The notes: a model not told the origin generated them from the letters alone. 64,000 nucleotides of DNA from Ascarosepion bandense (GCA_037127315.1 JBBBDQ010001452.1:577001-641000), one strand, 5' to 3'. Positions 43,900 through 54,931 are shown, numbered from the stretch's first letter. A program made the numbers and translations.

Positions 43900-44045
43900 T
43901 TATGTTGGTTTTGCCCCTTCCTTATAGTCCACCTGCTTGTTCGTGACAAAAGCAAGGACCTTCTCTTACAGAGCCTATCCTCCCACATTGATAAATAGAG
44001 CAATTTCATTGATTAGTCGGTCCCTTTCAAGCGTGCCTATTGCGT
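43900..44045 (+). repeat. dispersed repeat D, copy 2
   Basis: GCTTGTTCGTGACAAAAGCA and TTGATTAGTCGGTCCCTTTC match 41650-41780. Confidence 0.65.
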
Positions 44046-44231
44046 TCAATCTACACGTCTGGACTAAATACAAGTGCCGTCTGGTGTAGTCATGCCAGCG
44101 GCAATATTTCAACTTGTAAGCCTTCATGATTGGACGCTTTGAAAATGTGCAGTTGTTAGCAAGCTTGTCACGTTAGATCAACTACAACAGAGTAGTAAGT
44201 TCAATCCTGACTTTGTGATTGCTACTTGTGT

Positions 44232-44543
44232 GTCAGAATGTACATTGTGGTGCAGTGGATATCGACGCGGAACGACAAATTGGGGTGCTGAGTTCAAATT
44301 CCAGTTGAATTCTTTGCATTCACTTACGCACAAATACCCTTGGGAAAGGTATTAATCCGACTCTCTCCTCCAGTTATGGGTTAAATAACAGGAGAGACTG
44401 GGTTCTACAGAGTTGGCTGGCAACTAATCTACCGCAGAAAGCAATGGCACGATAATCTTCTGCCCAGTCAGTCATGTCTGTTTCGAGACATGATTGTCCA
44501 AGCATGTATCATGTATGGCACTTGACTTACTGACTGAATATAA
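44232..44543 (+). mobile_element. SINE family A, near full length
   Basis: First part of the composite shared with 32653-33252; ends CTTGACTTACTGACTGAAT. Confidence 0.85.
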
Positions 44544-44578
44544 TAGTTGGAAACGTAATTAAAATTTATACTAGGCAT

Positions 44579-44632
44579 AAAGTGGGGAATCGGTTTTCTA
44601 TTGTTATGAAGTAATAAACTGATACCCCACTA
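44579..44632. repeat. 55-bp hairpin module, copy 3
   Basis: AAAGTGGGGAATCGGTTTTC pairs with AAACTGATACCCCACT. Confidence 0.72.
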
Positions 44633-44654
44633 ATTACTAGTTAACAATATAATA

Positions 44655-44846
44655 CATCTCTTTCTCCTCTAGCAATGGGTCAAATAATAAGACGAATTGG
44701 GTTCTATAGACTTGGCTGGCAACCAGTCTAGCGCAGAAAGCAATGACAACCTACTGCGGGATAATCTCTGCCCAGTCAGCCATGTGTCTTTCGAGAAATG
44801 ATCGCCCAAAGTGTGTATCATGTATGGCACTTAACTGACTGACATG
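44655..44846 (+). mobile_element. SINE family A, 3' half, after the hairpin module
   Basis: CTCTTTCTCCTCTAGCAATG through TAACTGACTGAC. Same junction as at 33068. Confidence 0.8.
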
Positions 44847-45017
44847 TGTACCACTTCTTAGCCATGCTTATTACATTGCTATAAGCATAGGTATTTTAAT
44901 AACCGTTCTACCGGTGTGCTTTTGATTCCTGTAACAAAACAACTGTGACCACTCAGTTAACCCTAGCGACCTGTTAACCCAGAAGCGCCTCCACATATCG
45001 AAGTTTTGTGTAAGTGT

Positions 45018-45243
45018 CAGTCTGTTAAGTGCCATACGTGAAACAAGCTTGGGCGATCATATCTCGAAAGAGACATGACTGACTGGGCATAAGTTTATCC
45101 CGCAGTAGGTTGCCATTGCTTTCTGCGGTAGACTGGTTGCCGACCAAGGCTATAGAACCCAATCTGTTCTGTTATTTAACCTATAACTGGAAGGAAGAGA
45201 CAGATTAATATTTGTCCGTAAAAGAATGGAAAGAATTCAACTC
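45018..45243 (-). mobile_element. SINE family A, 5' head missing
   Basis: CAGTCTGTTAAGTGCCATAC, the tail hairpin, and GAAGAGACAGATTAATATTT. Confidence 0.82.
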
Positions 45244-45249
45244 ATACAA

Positions 45250-45326
45250 TCACCAGATTTTAGCAAAGTTGAACCTTGTCAATATATAGAAGAGAGGCAG
45301 GTTGAGGAATAGGTGGTACTATATGC
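45250..45326 (+). pseudogene. 5S rRNA-like fragment, same deletion as 41.8 kb
   Basis: AGCAAAGTTGAACCTTGTCA aligns with AAAGTTGAGCCTGGTCA of the first copy across the shared gap. The rest (GGTTGAGGAATAGGTGGTAC) is diverged. It is followed by a SINE-A head, as at 41.8 kb. Confidence 0.45.
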
Positions 45327-45465
45327 GGATGGAGTGATGAATTTGTAATTGGTAATTTTAGAGCCAAGTTCCAATTCCAATCGGGTTCGTTATATTCACT
45401 TAAATGCAAATAAACTTGAGAAAAGTATGAGTCCACCTCTTCTCCCCCTAGCTATGAGTTAATTA
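45327..45465 (+). mobile_element. SINE family A head, old copy, after the 5S fragment
   Basis: GCGGATGGAGTGATGAATTT, then AGAGCCAAGTTCCAATTCCA and TCTTCTCCCCCTAGCTATGA. Confidence 0.55.
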
Positions 45466-45797
45466 CTGTAACTTTTATCAGTAATTTATTATCTTATAAG
45501 CAAATATTCATAAAAACTGAAATATTTTCTAGGTTCAAATAATTTGCAAAGTGTAGATAAACCGTTAAAAATCAGTCAATCTATTCACTAGCACTTTCAT
45601 TTTCTACATGACGGGCAGTTAACAAAATGATCATAATGCAACAGAATATAATTTTGAGTCGAGTTAGACGTTACTGCCGTCATTTTCATTCGAAACCGAC
45701 TCAACTGCTATGAACATATGGTAGATGAACTTCTTTAGGTCTGGAAAATTATTTTGTTTTTGTTACATTTGGGAAAGATATCAATAACCCCAGCTAT

Positions 45798-46098
45798 CTG
45801 TTCTCGCACTTCCCGACTGTGGAATTCTCTTCCAAACGATTGCTTCCCCGACGGCTACAATCTCCAGGAGTTTAAATGTAAAGTCAATAGACACCTCCTA
45901 ACACACTAACCTGCTCCCATTCTATCAAACACTCTTCCCATCTGCCCAACCCTCATCCTCGCTATCCTTACTCATCTGTCACCTTCCTCCTGACATTCCC
46001 TATGTCTAACCACTCCTTCTCTTTACCTTCCCCTATGTAGCCCCATGCGCAATAGTGGCAGTGGAATGCCTTGCTTGGGGTGAGATGATTAAAAAAAA
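45798..46098 (+). mobile_element. CR1/jockey-like LINE (family 2), 3' end
   Basis: Starts SRTSRLWNSLPNDCFPDGYN (in frame from about 45803). The tail has CCATGCGCAATAGTGGCAGT and ends GGTGAGATGATTAAAAAAAA. Poly-A is followed by a SINE-A scrap (TTCTATAGCCTTGGGTGGCA). Confidence 0.88.
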
Positions 46099-46104
46099 AT
46101 GGTA

Positions 46105-46785
46105 GGATTGACTAGATTCTATAGCCTTGGGTGGCAGCCAGTTGAGGAGAAAAACAGCTCTAAATTCATAACCGGACATTGTTGGCGTAAAACATACTAT
46201 GCAGCTAATGAATGTGGAGATGAAATTGATTCTTTTGATCACTAACACGGTCGTCCTTGATTAATAATCTTTAATTTGTTTTTGGTTGACTTGGTTTTCA
46301 CGTCATACCAACTCTTTCAGGGTTATTTTAAGATAAAACACATTTCGGATTTTAGCAGGTATTCTGAGCTCAGTATTCGATGCTAACGAATATATATATA
46401 TATATAAATGCAAAACAACAAGTAACAAAGAGTTAACAAAACAAAACTTACGAGCAAATCGGAGAAAGGTCTAAATGGCAATAATCTGCTTGTCTCAAAT
46501 TATTAAAAACAACCCTTTAAATACCTTCTCGTAGACTCTTTCCGTTAGAGTGCTGAAGGGGTGCTACCTACTCTACAACAATATCACATAGTGGGAAGCA
46601 TTTTACCGTTGTTTCTAACAATACTTTTCTATTTCTATAATACATTGCTTAGTTTCTGGAAGACGACTGTCGCTGTTCCTCTTCGACTTCAGATCTTTAT
46701 ATCAAGTTTTTCATCGTCGACACAGATTGGACAATAACTATAAAAATTCAAATTTACAATAATTTTACAAAGTCTTTTTCAAAAG
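46105..46785. other. unassigned sequence
   Basis: No element beyond a short TA run at 46389-46406. Confidence 0.4.
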
Positions 46786-46789
46786 CAGC

Positions 46790-47066
46790 AGGGATATGAA
46801 AAATTTCTAAAATAAGACCGACAAAAGTATAAACAAAATCGAAGGCGGAATATATAAATTGTGACCGACAAATGTATAATCAACATCAGGTGTATAAATA
46901 TAAGCAGGAATGACAAAAGTATGATGGTCAGCAAAGGTAGAAAAACAAATAGAACCAACTAAATCTGATAAACATCAAAGGGAGAAAATTTAAACAGTGT
47001 CCGACAAAGGTATGATGAACAACTACGATAGACAACGCAAACAATACCGACAAAATACGATCAACA
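46790..47066. repeat. minisatellite of about 45 bp units, left part
   Basis: Units resemble GATCAACATCAAAGGCAGAA, then A-rich sequence and CAGGACTGACAAAAGTAT. Degenerate. Interrupted by Helitron 3 and resumed at 47776; a related array is at 48540-48905. Confidence 0.75.
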
Positions 47067-47775
47067 TCTAAACTTATTTATAAATGAAACTTTGTCTGTG
47101 TGTGTATGTGTGCGTGTCCGTTACCTATAGACTCCGAAACGGCTGAACCGATTTTCTTGAAAATTTACACAGTTGTACTATAAGCTTCTGCGAGTGTTCT
47201 TAGCTAGGTTTTGTGTCGAGGTACCCCCGATAAATATCGAAAATCGATAATCGAAAAAATCGTGTTATAGAAGGAGTGGTCCGATTTTAATCAAATTTGA
47301 TACACTCAATGACAAAGACATAAGAAATGATATTCAGAAGTTTCAAGGTTGCAGTTCTTACAATAGTGCAGAAAATTGATAATATATATATATATATATA
47401 TAAAAGGCAAGATGTTTGTGTGTGTGTCTGTTTATCTGCCTGTATGTCTGTATTTTTTTTTTCAGCCCTTTTATTTTAGTTTTTGTTTCGGGGTTGGCTC
47501 TAAGTAGGTATAATTGTAGTTTTTAGTCTCAGCCATCATACCATTTACTCAGAGGACTTATTTACGACGAAAAAACTTATTTAATATCGATACCAGGAAA
47601 TCAATATTTGACTTACATCCATTCATCTTTCTTTTAGACCTCGGTTTCGCTTTAATTGGAAACAACTATTGCTTTTTAGTCTTTCTTGCCAACGTCCAAA
47701 GAATCTGAGCTTCAGGACCATGGATTAGTTTTAAAGCTTTCAATACACCTGAGTAACGCTGGGCTATACTGCTAG
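47067..47775 (+). mobile_element. non-autonomous Helitron-like element 3
   Basis: Begins TCTAAACTTATTTATAAATG after A. Ends CGCTGGGCTATACTGCTAG before T. Contains the shared CCGTTACCTATAGACTCCGA and GATAAATATCGAAAATCGAT blocks and an internal (TA)n at about 47383-47402. Inserted in the minisatellite. Confidence 0.85.
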
Positions 47776-47925
47776 TATAAGATAAAAATACAAACAGGAC
47801 TGACAACTATATGATGAAAAGCAAAGGTAGAAAAACAAATAAGACCAATTAAATCTGATCAACATCAAAGGCAGAAATCACAAACAGGACTGACAAATGT
47901 ATGATCAATATTTGATGTAATGAAT
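47776..47925. repeat. minisatellite of about 45 bp units, right part
   Basis: Continues the array at 46790: AATACAAACAGGACTGACAA, GATCAACATCAAAGGCAGAA. Confidence 0.75.
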
Positions 47926-48144
47926 AGGTAATGAATAATGTGATTGGCTGGTGTAAGTCATAAATATAGACTAATGCGAAAACGTCCAGAGATCCAGAGG
48001 TCTATTTCACTTTCACTAGAGATCTACGTTTAGTGACTACGCCTATCTCAGGATACTGCATACGACGAGTACCGTCTATTACGTCTACATACTAGATTGT
48101 TCTACCGGCTTACATTTGCTTAAACTACTTAACTACCTCAAATG

Positions 48145-48174
<30 letters not shown>
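48145..48174. repeat. (TA)n microsatellite
   Basis: Pure TA run. Confidence 0.95.
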
Positions 48175-48178
<4 letters not shown>

Positions 48179-48431
48179 CAAATAAACTAGAAACTGTAAG
48201 TTTACATTAATCAAAGTAAACATAAATATTCAAAAAAATGCCAACAAACTGAACCAAATCCGTCAAAATCCGACGAGCCTCGGATGTTGGGAATGAAAAC
48301 AAAGACAGCAACGGAACAAGAACAAACAGTCAAGCATCCGCAGGAAAGAAAAAAGAAAACCCAAGACGGAACCTAAACACCAGAAAAAGTGTTCGATAGG
48401 AAAGTACGAAAGTACGAAAGTAGAGCAAGAA

Positions 48432-48532
48432 CACAAAAAATCTATAAGTGAGCCACAACCTACCGTGGTTTCACCCTACGGATCGTCTTTCCCTGACAAT
48501 CCGTAGGGTGAAACCTCTTATAGATTTTTTGT
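48432..48532. mobile_element. fold-back element with HHR-like fragments
   Basis: Outer arms ACAAAAAATCTATAAG / CTTATAGATTTTTTGT and inner arms TTTCACCCTACGGAT / ATCCGTAGGGTGAAA. The right arm holds CCCTGACA..GGGTGAAACC, the left arm (minus) GACGATCC..GGGTGAAACC then GGTAGG. Both are partial hammerhead signatures. Confidence 0.55.
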
Positions 48533-48539
48533 ATATACA

Positions 48540-48905
48540 TTGATAGACAAAATATGATCAACATCAAACGCAGTAAAAACAAACTGCACCAGCAAAAGTA
48601 TGATCAAAATCAAAGGTCCAATAACACAACCAGGGCGAACACGTCTATGATCAACATCAAAGGCAGAAAACACAAATAGGATAGACAAAAGTATGATCAC
48701 TATCCAAGGCAGAAAATTAAAAAGTGATTGACAAAAATGATCAACATCAAAGGAAGAAATCACAAACAGGACTGATGAAAAATATATGACATCAAATGCA
48801 AGAAACTATCAAAGGTAGAAAACACAAACGGGACAGTCAAATGTATGATGAACATAAAAGTCAGAAAACTGAAACAATAACCGACAAAATCTGATTGACA
48901 TCAAA
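48540..48905. repeat. minisatellite of about 45 bp units, about 8 degenerate copies
   Basis: GATCAACATCAAAGGCAGAA variants recur at 40-50 bp spacing. The minus frame shows the repeated peptide FDVDH, a by-product of the repeat. Confidence 0.8.
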
Positions 48906-49280
48906 GGCAACCGGCTTGAAAGGCAATAATTTTCTTGGCCATGCATGACACAAGCTTATATAAGTACTGGTTTTTCTGGCCGAAATTAGAACACGATGAA
49001 AACGAAGAGTGAATACAGTTAGAACGCAAAGAAGATAGAAGAAAAAACAACTCCTGTTGGTCCCCACATCCGACAACTCCCTCGTATGTGCAGGATTCTC
49101 TCTGGTTACAACCTCCTCCAGACCGCCGTCACCAACGAAGAATAAAAATATAAACTTATGTTTTTTATTTATATGTGTTCTTGTTCCTCGTTTTATTTCA
49201 AGGCGATCGCTATCGTTGCACAACCGGAGAGGTGTTGTATGACAATGGGAAATTTCTCTTTCTTGTTTTTCAGCTCCTAC

Positions 49281-49470
49281 ATGATGTGCGTTGTGGTGCA
49301 GTGGATATCGGCTCGGAGAAATCGGGGGAGCTGAGTTCAAATTCCAGTTGAATTCCTTGCATTCACTTACGCACAAATACTCTTGGGAAAGGTATTAATC
49401 CGTCTCTTGACTCTAGCTATGGGTTAAATAACAGGGAAGATTGGTTTCTATAGCCTTGTTTGGCAACCAG
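49281..49470 (+). mobile_element. SINE family A, 3'-truncated
   Basis: GATGTGCGTTGTGGTGCAGT to AGCCTTGTTTGGCAACCAG. Confidence 0.85.
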
Positions 49471-49548
49471 TTCGGCGAATAGAGAGAGTTATCCTACCAC
49501 TGTATGTACAGGATACTTCTTTGGATTCTTCTATATCTACACCGCATG

Positions 49549-49551
<3 letters not shown>

Positions 49552-49585
<34 letters not shown>

Positions 49586-49735
49586 ATCCGCAGACAAATC
49601 TGTTTCGCTGTATCACAGCTCATCAGTAAGGTTGGACATCCGATTGCTTTTTAACCCAGGATTGAAACCCGACCGAATTGGCGTTAGTTGGCGATTCTAC
49701 ATCTGAGCTATGGGCGCTCGGTAGAAGGAGGCAGA
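49552..49735 (-). mobile_element. SINE family B with (TA)n tail
   Basis: (TA)n at 49552-49581 then GTCATCCGCAGACAAATCTG, CTGTATCACAGCTCATCAGT, GGATTGAAACCCGACCGAAT and GAGCTATGGGCGCTCGG. Confidence 0.87.
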
Positions 49736-49875
49736 CTTTTAGCGTATGATGTATCATACGCCAGTATCCAGAAGGCTCTAATTCATTACTGAATGAGCAA
49801 TGTGCAGATGCTAGAGTAGCTACTGTTTTTTCAAAGTATATATATATATATATAAGTTGAGTGAAAAAAAACTCG

Positions 49876-50265
49876 CTGTTTAAAATTGTTAATATTTTTA
49901 TTGATTATAAGTCGATTTTGATAGAAGTCGTTCTATTTTGAACAGTATAATAGTAAAAGTACAGTAGGGTTAAAATTTCACGTCTTTGCATTATTTCTTC
50001 TAGTCTGTATATTGAACGACACCTGCTTTAGTGGCTACCTGCCATGCGTCCCGAACTCATCAGCTTAGGATGACCATTTCTGATGCTTCCGTCATCTACC
50101 AAATCATTTAGTCCATGACACCGTCATCCCTACAATTACTAATGAAATCTTAACTATTTTGGGATCCCAGTTTATTTTGTTTCATGTAAATGTGGTAATA
50201 TTAACAAAAGTTATCAGTAATTTTCAGTCCACATTGTTTTCTCACCATGATCATTCCTCAGAGTG
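49876..50265. repeat. dispersed repeat E, copy 1 (mariner-related flank)
   Basis: Shares TTCTATTTTGAACAGTATAATAG, GTACCTGCCA.GCGTCC-type, GACCATTTCTGATG and GTCCATGACACC.TCATC blocks with 51127-51570. Probably UTR of the decayed mariner group next to it. Confidence 0.5.
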
Positions 50266-50347
50266 AACTTTCCATCGGTGAATTTATATACAGGGCGTGA
50301 AGAAAGAAACTTCCTATTAAAAATTGTTGATAGCTTTATTTTAACAA

Positions 50348-50723
50348 CTAGCAGTATAGCCCGGCGTTGCTCGGGTGTAATGAAAGCTTTAAAACTAATC
50401 CATGGCCCTGGAGCTCAGACTCTTTGGACGTTGGCACGAAAGACTAAAAAGCTATAGTTGTTTCCAGTTAAAGTGAAACCGTAGACTGAAAGAAAAATGA
50501 ATGGATGTAAGTCAAATTTTGATTTCCTGGTATCGATATCAAATAGGTTTTTTCGTCGTAAACTGAATTTTGAAGGCTAAATATGTCCTCTGAGTAAATG
50601 GTATCATGGCTGAGATTAAGAAATACAATTATACCTACTTAGAGCCAAAACTGAAGCAAAAACTAAAATAAAAGGGCTGAAAAAAATACAGACAGATAAA
50701 CAGACACACACACAAACATCTTG

Positions 50724-50772
<49 letters not shown>

Positions 50773-51102
50773 CGATTTTCTGCACTGTTGTAAGAACTGC
50801 AACCTTGAAACTTCTGAATATCGTTTCTTATGTCTTTGTCTATGAGTGCATCAAATTTGATTAACATCGGACTACTCCTTTTATAACCCGATTTTTTCGA
50901 TTATCGATTTTCGATATTTATCGGGGGTACCTCGACACAAAACCTAGCTAAGAACACTCGCATACGCTTATAGTACAACTGTGTAAATTTTCAAGAAAAT
51001 CGGTTCAGCCGTTTCGGAGTCTATAGGTAACGGGCACACACACACAGACACACATACACACATACACACACACACAAAGTTCCATTTCTAAATAAGTTTA
51101 GA
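50348..51102 (-). mobile_element. non-autonomous Helitron-like element 4
   Basis: On minus it begins TCTAAACTTATTTAGAAATG after A and ends CACCCGAGCAACGCCGGGCT then ATACTGCTAG before T. The 3' hairpin CCCG/CGGG lies just upstream of CTAG, as in Helitrons. An internal (TA)n is at 50727-50769. The best 3' end of the set. No Rep/helicase. Confidence 0.88.
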
Positions 51103-51126
51103 TTTAACAATTTAACAATTATTTTG

Positions 51127-51570
51127 GTTGATTTTAACAGAATATGTTTTATTTTGAACAGCATAATGGTAGAAGTACAGTAGTTTTTGCACCTTTTCTT
51201 CCCCTCTATATATTGAAGGGCGTCCGTTTCTTTTGGTACCTGCCACGCGTCCTAAACTCATCAGCTTCGGGTGACCATTTCTGATGGTTCTGTCATCTAC
51301 TAAAACATTAGGTCCATGACACCATCATCTCAACACTTGTACCATAGACCGCTACACTTCATAACGGGATGTTAGCTTGTCGGTTATGCACTGTCGGGTA
51401 CCGTGCCAGTCTAAGCTACACTTGTCACTCCCAAATAAAACCAGAAATTACCAATTATATTCTACCACGTTAGGAATCACCATATATTTTATTTCATGCA
51501 ACTGTGATGATACTACCAAAAATAATTTGTAATGAAAATTTTTTTTCCACCCATCCCGTATGTAGATAAA
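51127..51570. repeat. dispersed repeat E, copy 2
   Basis: Same blocks as 49876-50265, with about 110 bp extra (51340-51450). Confidence 0.5.
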
Positions 51571-52650
51571 GAATCAAGGGATTTAATCCAGTATTTTTTT
51601 TAGTTCAAACATTATTATTAGTGAATGGTTGTATTTGAAATCGACTCCAAAATCACCTTGAAGTAATAAAAATGTCAAATTAAAAATAAATCCTTTAATT
51701 CGTTAGGAATTTATTTATTTACGTTTCTGATACGATATGAACTTTCAAGAAAAATGTCTTCATGACGAAGTGAGCTTTCTTTAAATGAAAGTAAAAATTA
51801 TTTCAAATTGACTATAAGGAGTTGATTTTGAATCGTTAAACTTTATTTCTGAAACTATTCTCTAGGCTACTGACTAAGAATAATCGTGAATCCGAATGGG
51901 GTTATTTACAACTATTTAATAAATACACTTTTCTGAAAATTTATTTGAAATTTTATTTGCTGATTTAAAGTTTAATTAATCTGACTGGAAACAAATATTA
52001 GTTACTGTAGTTTGAAATATTGCAAAAATGCACCTTTTATAAGGTTGGTGTTTTTATTAGGTATTGACAGTTTGTTGGAGCTAAAACTGTTCTTTCGTTT
52101 CTAAAGAAATTCTTTTGGTCTCTCGCTCAACTGTGCATAATATGTAATAATCCAGAAGGTTGCAGTCTGGAGAGTTAAGTGGTCAGATGTCAGATGGCCA
52201 CAGAAATTGTCTGATAGTCATGAGTAGATTCTCCTCCTTCTGTGGCATGGTGCAAAATTTTGTTGCCGAACATAGGGTCTTCAGACAGCTACCCTCTTAA
52301 CCCAGGACAGCGCTATCTCCTAAATGCACTTGATGTAAGTCTTTGAGTTGAAAAAATTCGGGAGTTCTTTTTTTTATCAGGTTAATCAGCGTGAATTTTC
52401 CCACCTGCCGTACCTTCGTAATCAGCATTAGACTCATCAAACTCTTTCCGAATCCATTGCACTGCCCTCAAACAGTCTGAAATGTTCGTATTGGAGCCAA
52501 GCAGTACAGCATATTGTTTCCAAATTTCTGGCGCAGGTAATTGCGTCATTGTGCATTTTTTTGTCTCACTGATTATGCCTAACTGAAACCTACTATTCTG
52601 TGCAGTCAACACTATTAAAATAAAACAAAGCCCATATCTGAACTCAAAAA
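51571..52650 (-). pseudogene. Tc1/mariner-superfamily transposase, heavily decayed
   Basis: ORF 52612-52382 reads CLRAVQWIRKEFDESNADYE, an N-terminal helix-turn-helix linker. Frameshifted text downstream reads KKRTPEF, and near 52230-52060 QQNFAPCHRRRRIYS and LTLQTATFWIITYYAQ, which resemble the FQQDGAPCH and SPDLNPLDYYVW blocks of IS630/mariner proteins. The catalytic Asp of QQD is changed to Asn. Multiple stops. Confidence 0.65.
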
Positions 52651-52744
52651 TATAAAATAGCGAGAATTTACTTATCGCACCTTGTATATAATTAACGACG
52701 ACAGACTGATTAATGATTAAACACGTGTGTGTTTTATTTTGGCA

Positions 52745-53462
52745 CTAGCATCATAGCCTGGCGTTGTCCGTGCAACTCAGAACATTTTAGTAGTAGTAGA
52801 AGATGCCAATGAGTGAAGTAGATGGAATCCATTTATTGAAAGTTGGAAAGGAGAGCTGAGGCTGTGAGTAACCATTAAAAAATCTATTTTCTTTTGTTTT
52901 GCGTAAACGTGATTTGATGTTTTGTGTGACATTGTAAACAACATTGCGTTTTTGTTTTTGTTTGAAAATTACGGGGTAAAATATTTACATTTTTTGTTGA
53001 CTAAATGAATTTAACAAAAATAAAGATTATTTATTTTGTTTTACTGAAATTAGATATATAAAAACTATTACGATTTCAGTTCAGAAATTTTCGAAGAATA
53101 TTTAAAAATGTAGACATTTAATTTTGGAGGAAAAAGTGCACTTTTCTTACATATTTTGTTTGAAAAAACACTTTGAAATTAAATATAAAGGCTCATTTTT
53201 TTTTCAGTAAAAAATATTTTAGTCGCGTTTAGCATGTATGATTTGATTTCTGTGACGTAATTTAGCAACCATCTTAGGTCTTAGATGTTTTACGGAGCAA
53301 ATGTAAACAATCGGCTGAACTTAAACTCAAAAATGATGTGTCGACCTTGCTTCCCTGTAGATATGTGACCGTAGAAAGTTTGAATGGCGTAGCTTAAGAA
53401 ATGTAGGCGTGCATAAGGAACAGTCACACACAGACTCACAGATTGCCTTTTATATATACAGA
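52745..53462 (-). mobile_element. Helitron-like element of a second family
   Basis: On minus it starts TCTGTATATATAAAAGGCAA after A and ends GGACAACGCCAGGCTATGATGCTAG before T (last 20: ACGCCAGGCTATGATGCTAG minus one). The 3' end resembles Helitron 4, while the interior differs. Non-coding. Confidence 0.65.
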
Positions 53463-53637
53463 TTATTTGTAATAGTGTCTATTGAATTATCTTAACAGTT
53501 ATTGCGTAGGCGTTAGCGACTGTGTTTCAAATTATTCTTTAAGCATAATTGTGAATCCGAACGTAGTTTTGTAACTATTTTATAGTGTTGATAACATTTG
53601 AGATATTTTTATTATTAATTACTTATTTGTTGCTAAT

Positions 53638-53853
53638 TATTATTACATCTATGTGTGATTATTACATCTATGTGTGATTATTACATCTATGTGTGATTAT
53701 TACATCTATGTGTGATTATTACATCTATGTGTGATTATTACATCTATGTGTGATTATTACATCTATGTGTGATTATTACATTTATGTGTGATTATTACAT
53801 CTATGTGTGATTATTACATCTATGTGTGATTATTACATCTATGTGTGATTATG
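53638..53853. repeat. 19-bp minisatellite, about 11 copies
   Basis: TTATTACATCTATGTGTGA repeated nearly perfectly (one TTTATG variant). Confidence 0.96.
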
Positions 53854-54129
53854 TGAGCATTCGTAATTTGTTAATTAATTTATTTTTTATTTCATTTGTT
53901 TATATATTTATCCTGAATATTGTTTATTTTTACTCAGGTGTAGGTAATATTTATTAAATTTAAGGTATCGGTTTTATCTAAAGAATTTTATATTATATAT
54001 GTTTTATACAGTGCATATATTTCCTTTTTTCGTGATGATATTTTACAAGTTATTTAATTGTAATTTTTAATTGACGCAAATGTTTTTTGTGTCTGATTTT
54101 TGAGATGAGTTCTGCATATAGATAAAGAA

Positions 54130-54345
54130 TTAAAAGATTTAATCCAATATTTTGTTAAGTCAAACTTGAATGCTTGTATTTGAAATCGACACCAAAATCA
54201 CTTTGAAGTTCTTATTAGGTATTGACAGTTATATTGACAGTTATATTGACAGTTATATTGACAGTTATATTGACAGTTCTTTGGAGTTAAAAGGACTTCT
54301 ATTATCCTTCGCTCAACTGTGCATCACACACAATAATCAAGGGGG
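54130..54345. mobile_element. deleted copy of the 51.6-52.1 kb mariner with a 14-bp internal repeat
   Basis: Flanks match 51565-51670 and 52075-52165. The middle is replaced by five copies of TATTGACAGTTA(TA) at 54217-54280, grown from a single TATTGACAGTTTGTTGGAG in the long copy. Confidence 0.7.
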
Positions 54346-54348
54346 TTG

Positions 54349-54352
<4 letters not shown>

Positions 54353-54389
<37 letters not shown>
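54353..54389. repeat. (TA)n microsatellite
   Basis: Pure TA run. Confidence 0.96.
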
Positions 54390-54391
<2 letters not shown>

Positions 54392-54399
54392 TTTTTTAC

Positions 54400-54780
54400 A
54401 CGGCTTCTGCTCCGATGAACTTAGCTCACTCGTGCACCCTATATATAAGTTTACTCGAGCAACAAGATTAGTAACTAGGTCCCATACTTTTACTGTGAAA
54501 CCAATAAACTGCAAACGCAAATTCTACTCCATCAGCTCCTTTTCTCGCACTTCCCACCTGTGCAATTCCCTTCCATTTACTTGCTTTTCCCGCCAGCTAT
54601 AATCTCCACGAATTTAAATGTAAAGTCAATAGTCATCTCCTATCTCACTAACCTTCATCCTCTCTCTCATGCTCCTTTCTCCGTCCACTCCACTCTCATC
54701 AGTATTCTCATCCTTTTCTTACCCACTTCCTTACACCACCTATAACCACTCACTCTTTCTCATAATTTTCCTCCTCTTCA
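54400..54780 (+). mobile_element. CR1/jockey-like LINE (family 2), 3' fragment without tail
   Basis: HGFCSDELSSLVHPIYKFTR-like text, then NSISSFSRTSHLCNSLPFTC and KCKVNSHLLSH. The terminal GCGATATGATTA is replaced by a (TA)n at 54782-54798. Confidence 0.8.
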
Positions 54781-54928
54781 ATATATATATATATATATGT
54801 CCGTGTTTGCATTTTAATATATCTCAAAATACTGATACGAAAAAGTTTTTTAATATATTCGGAATATAGATTATATAAATATCGATGTACGCACAGAGTT
54901 CAACACGAAATCGATTTGGAAATTTGGG

Positions 54929-54931
<3 letters not shown>

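Noticed and set aside
49057..49242. 61-aa plus frame
   Set aside because: Short, between a minisatellite and a SINE; no recognisable domain.
48861..49376. 171-aa minus frame
   Set aside because: Starts in antisense SINE A and ends in the minisatellite; the middle shows no family and no start context.
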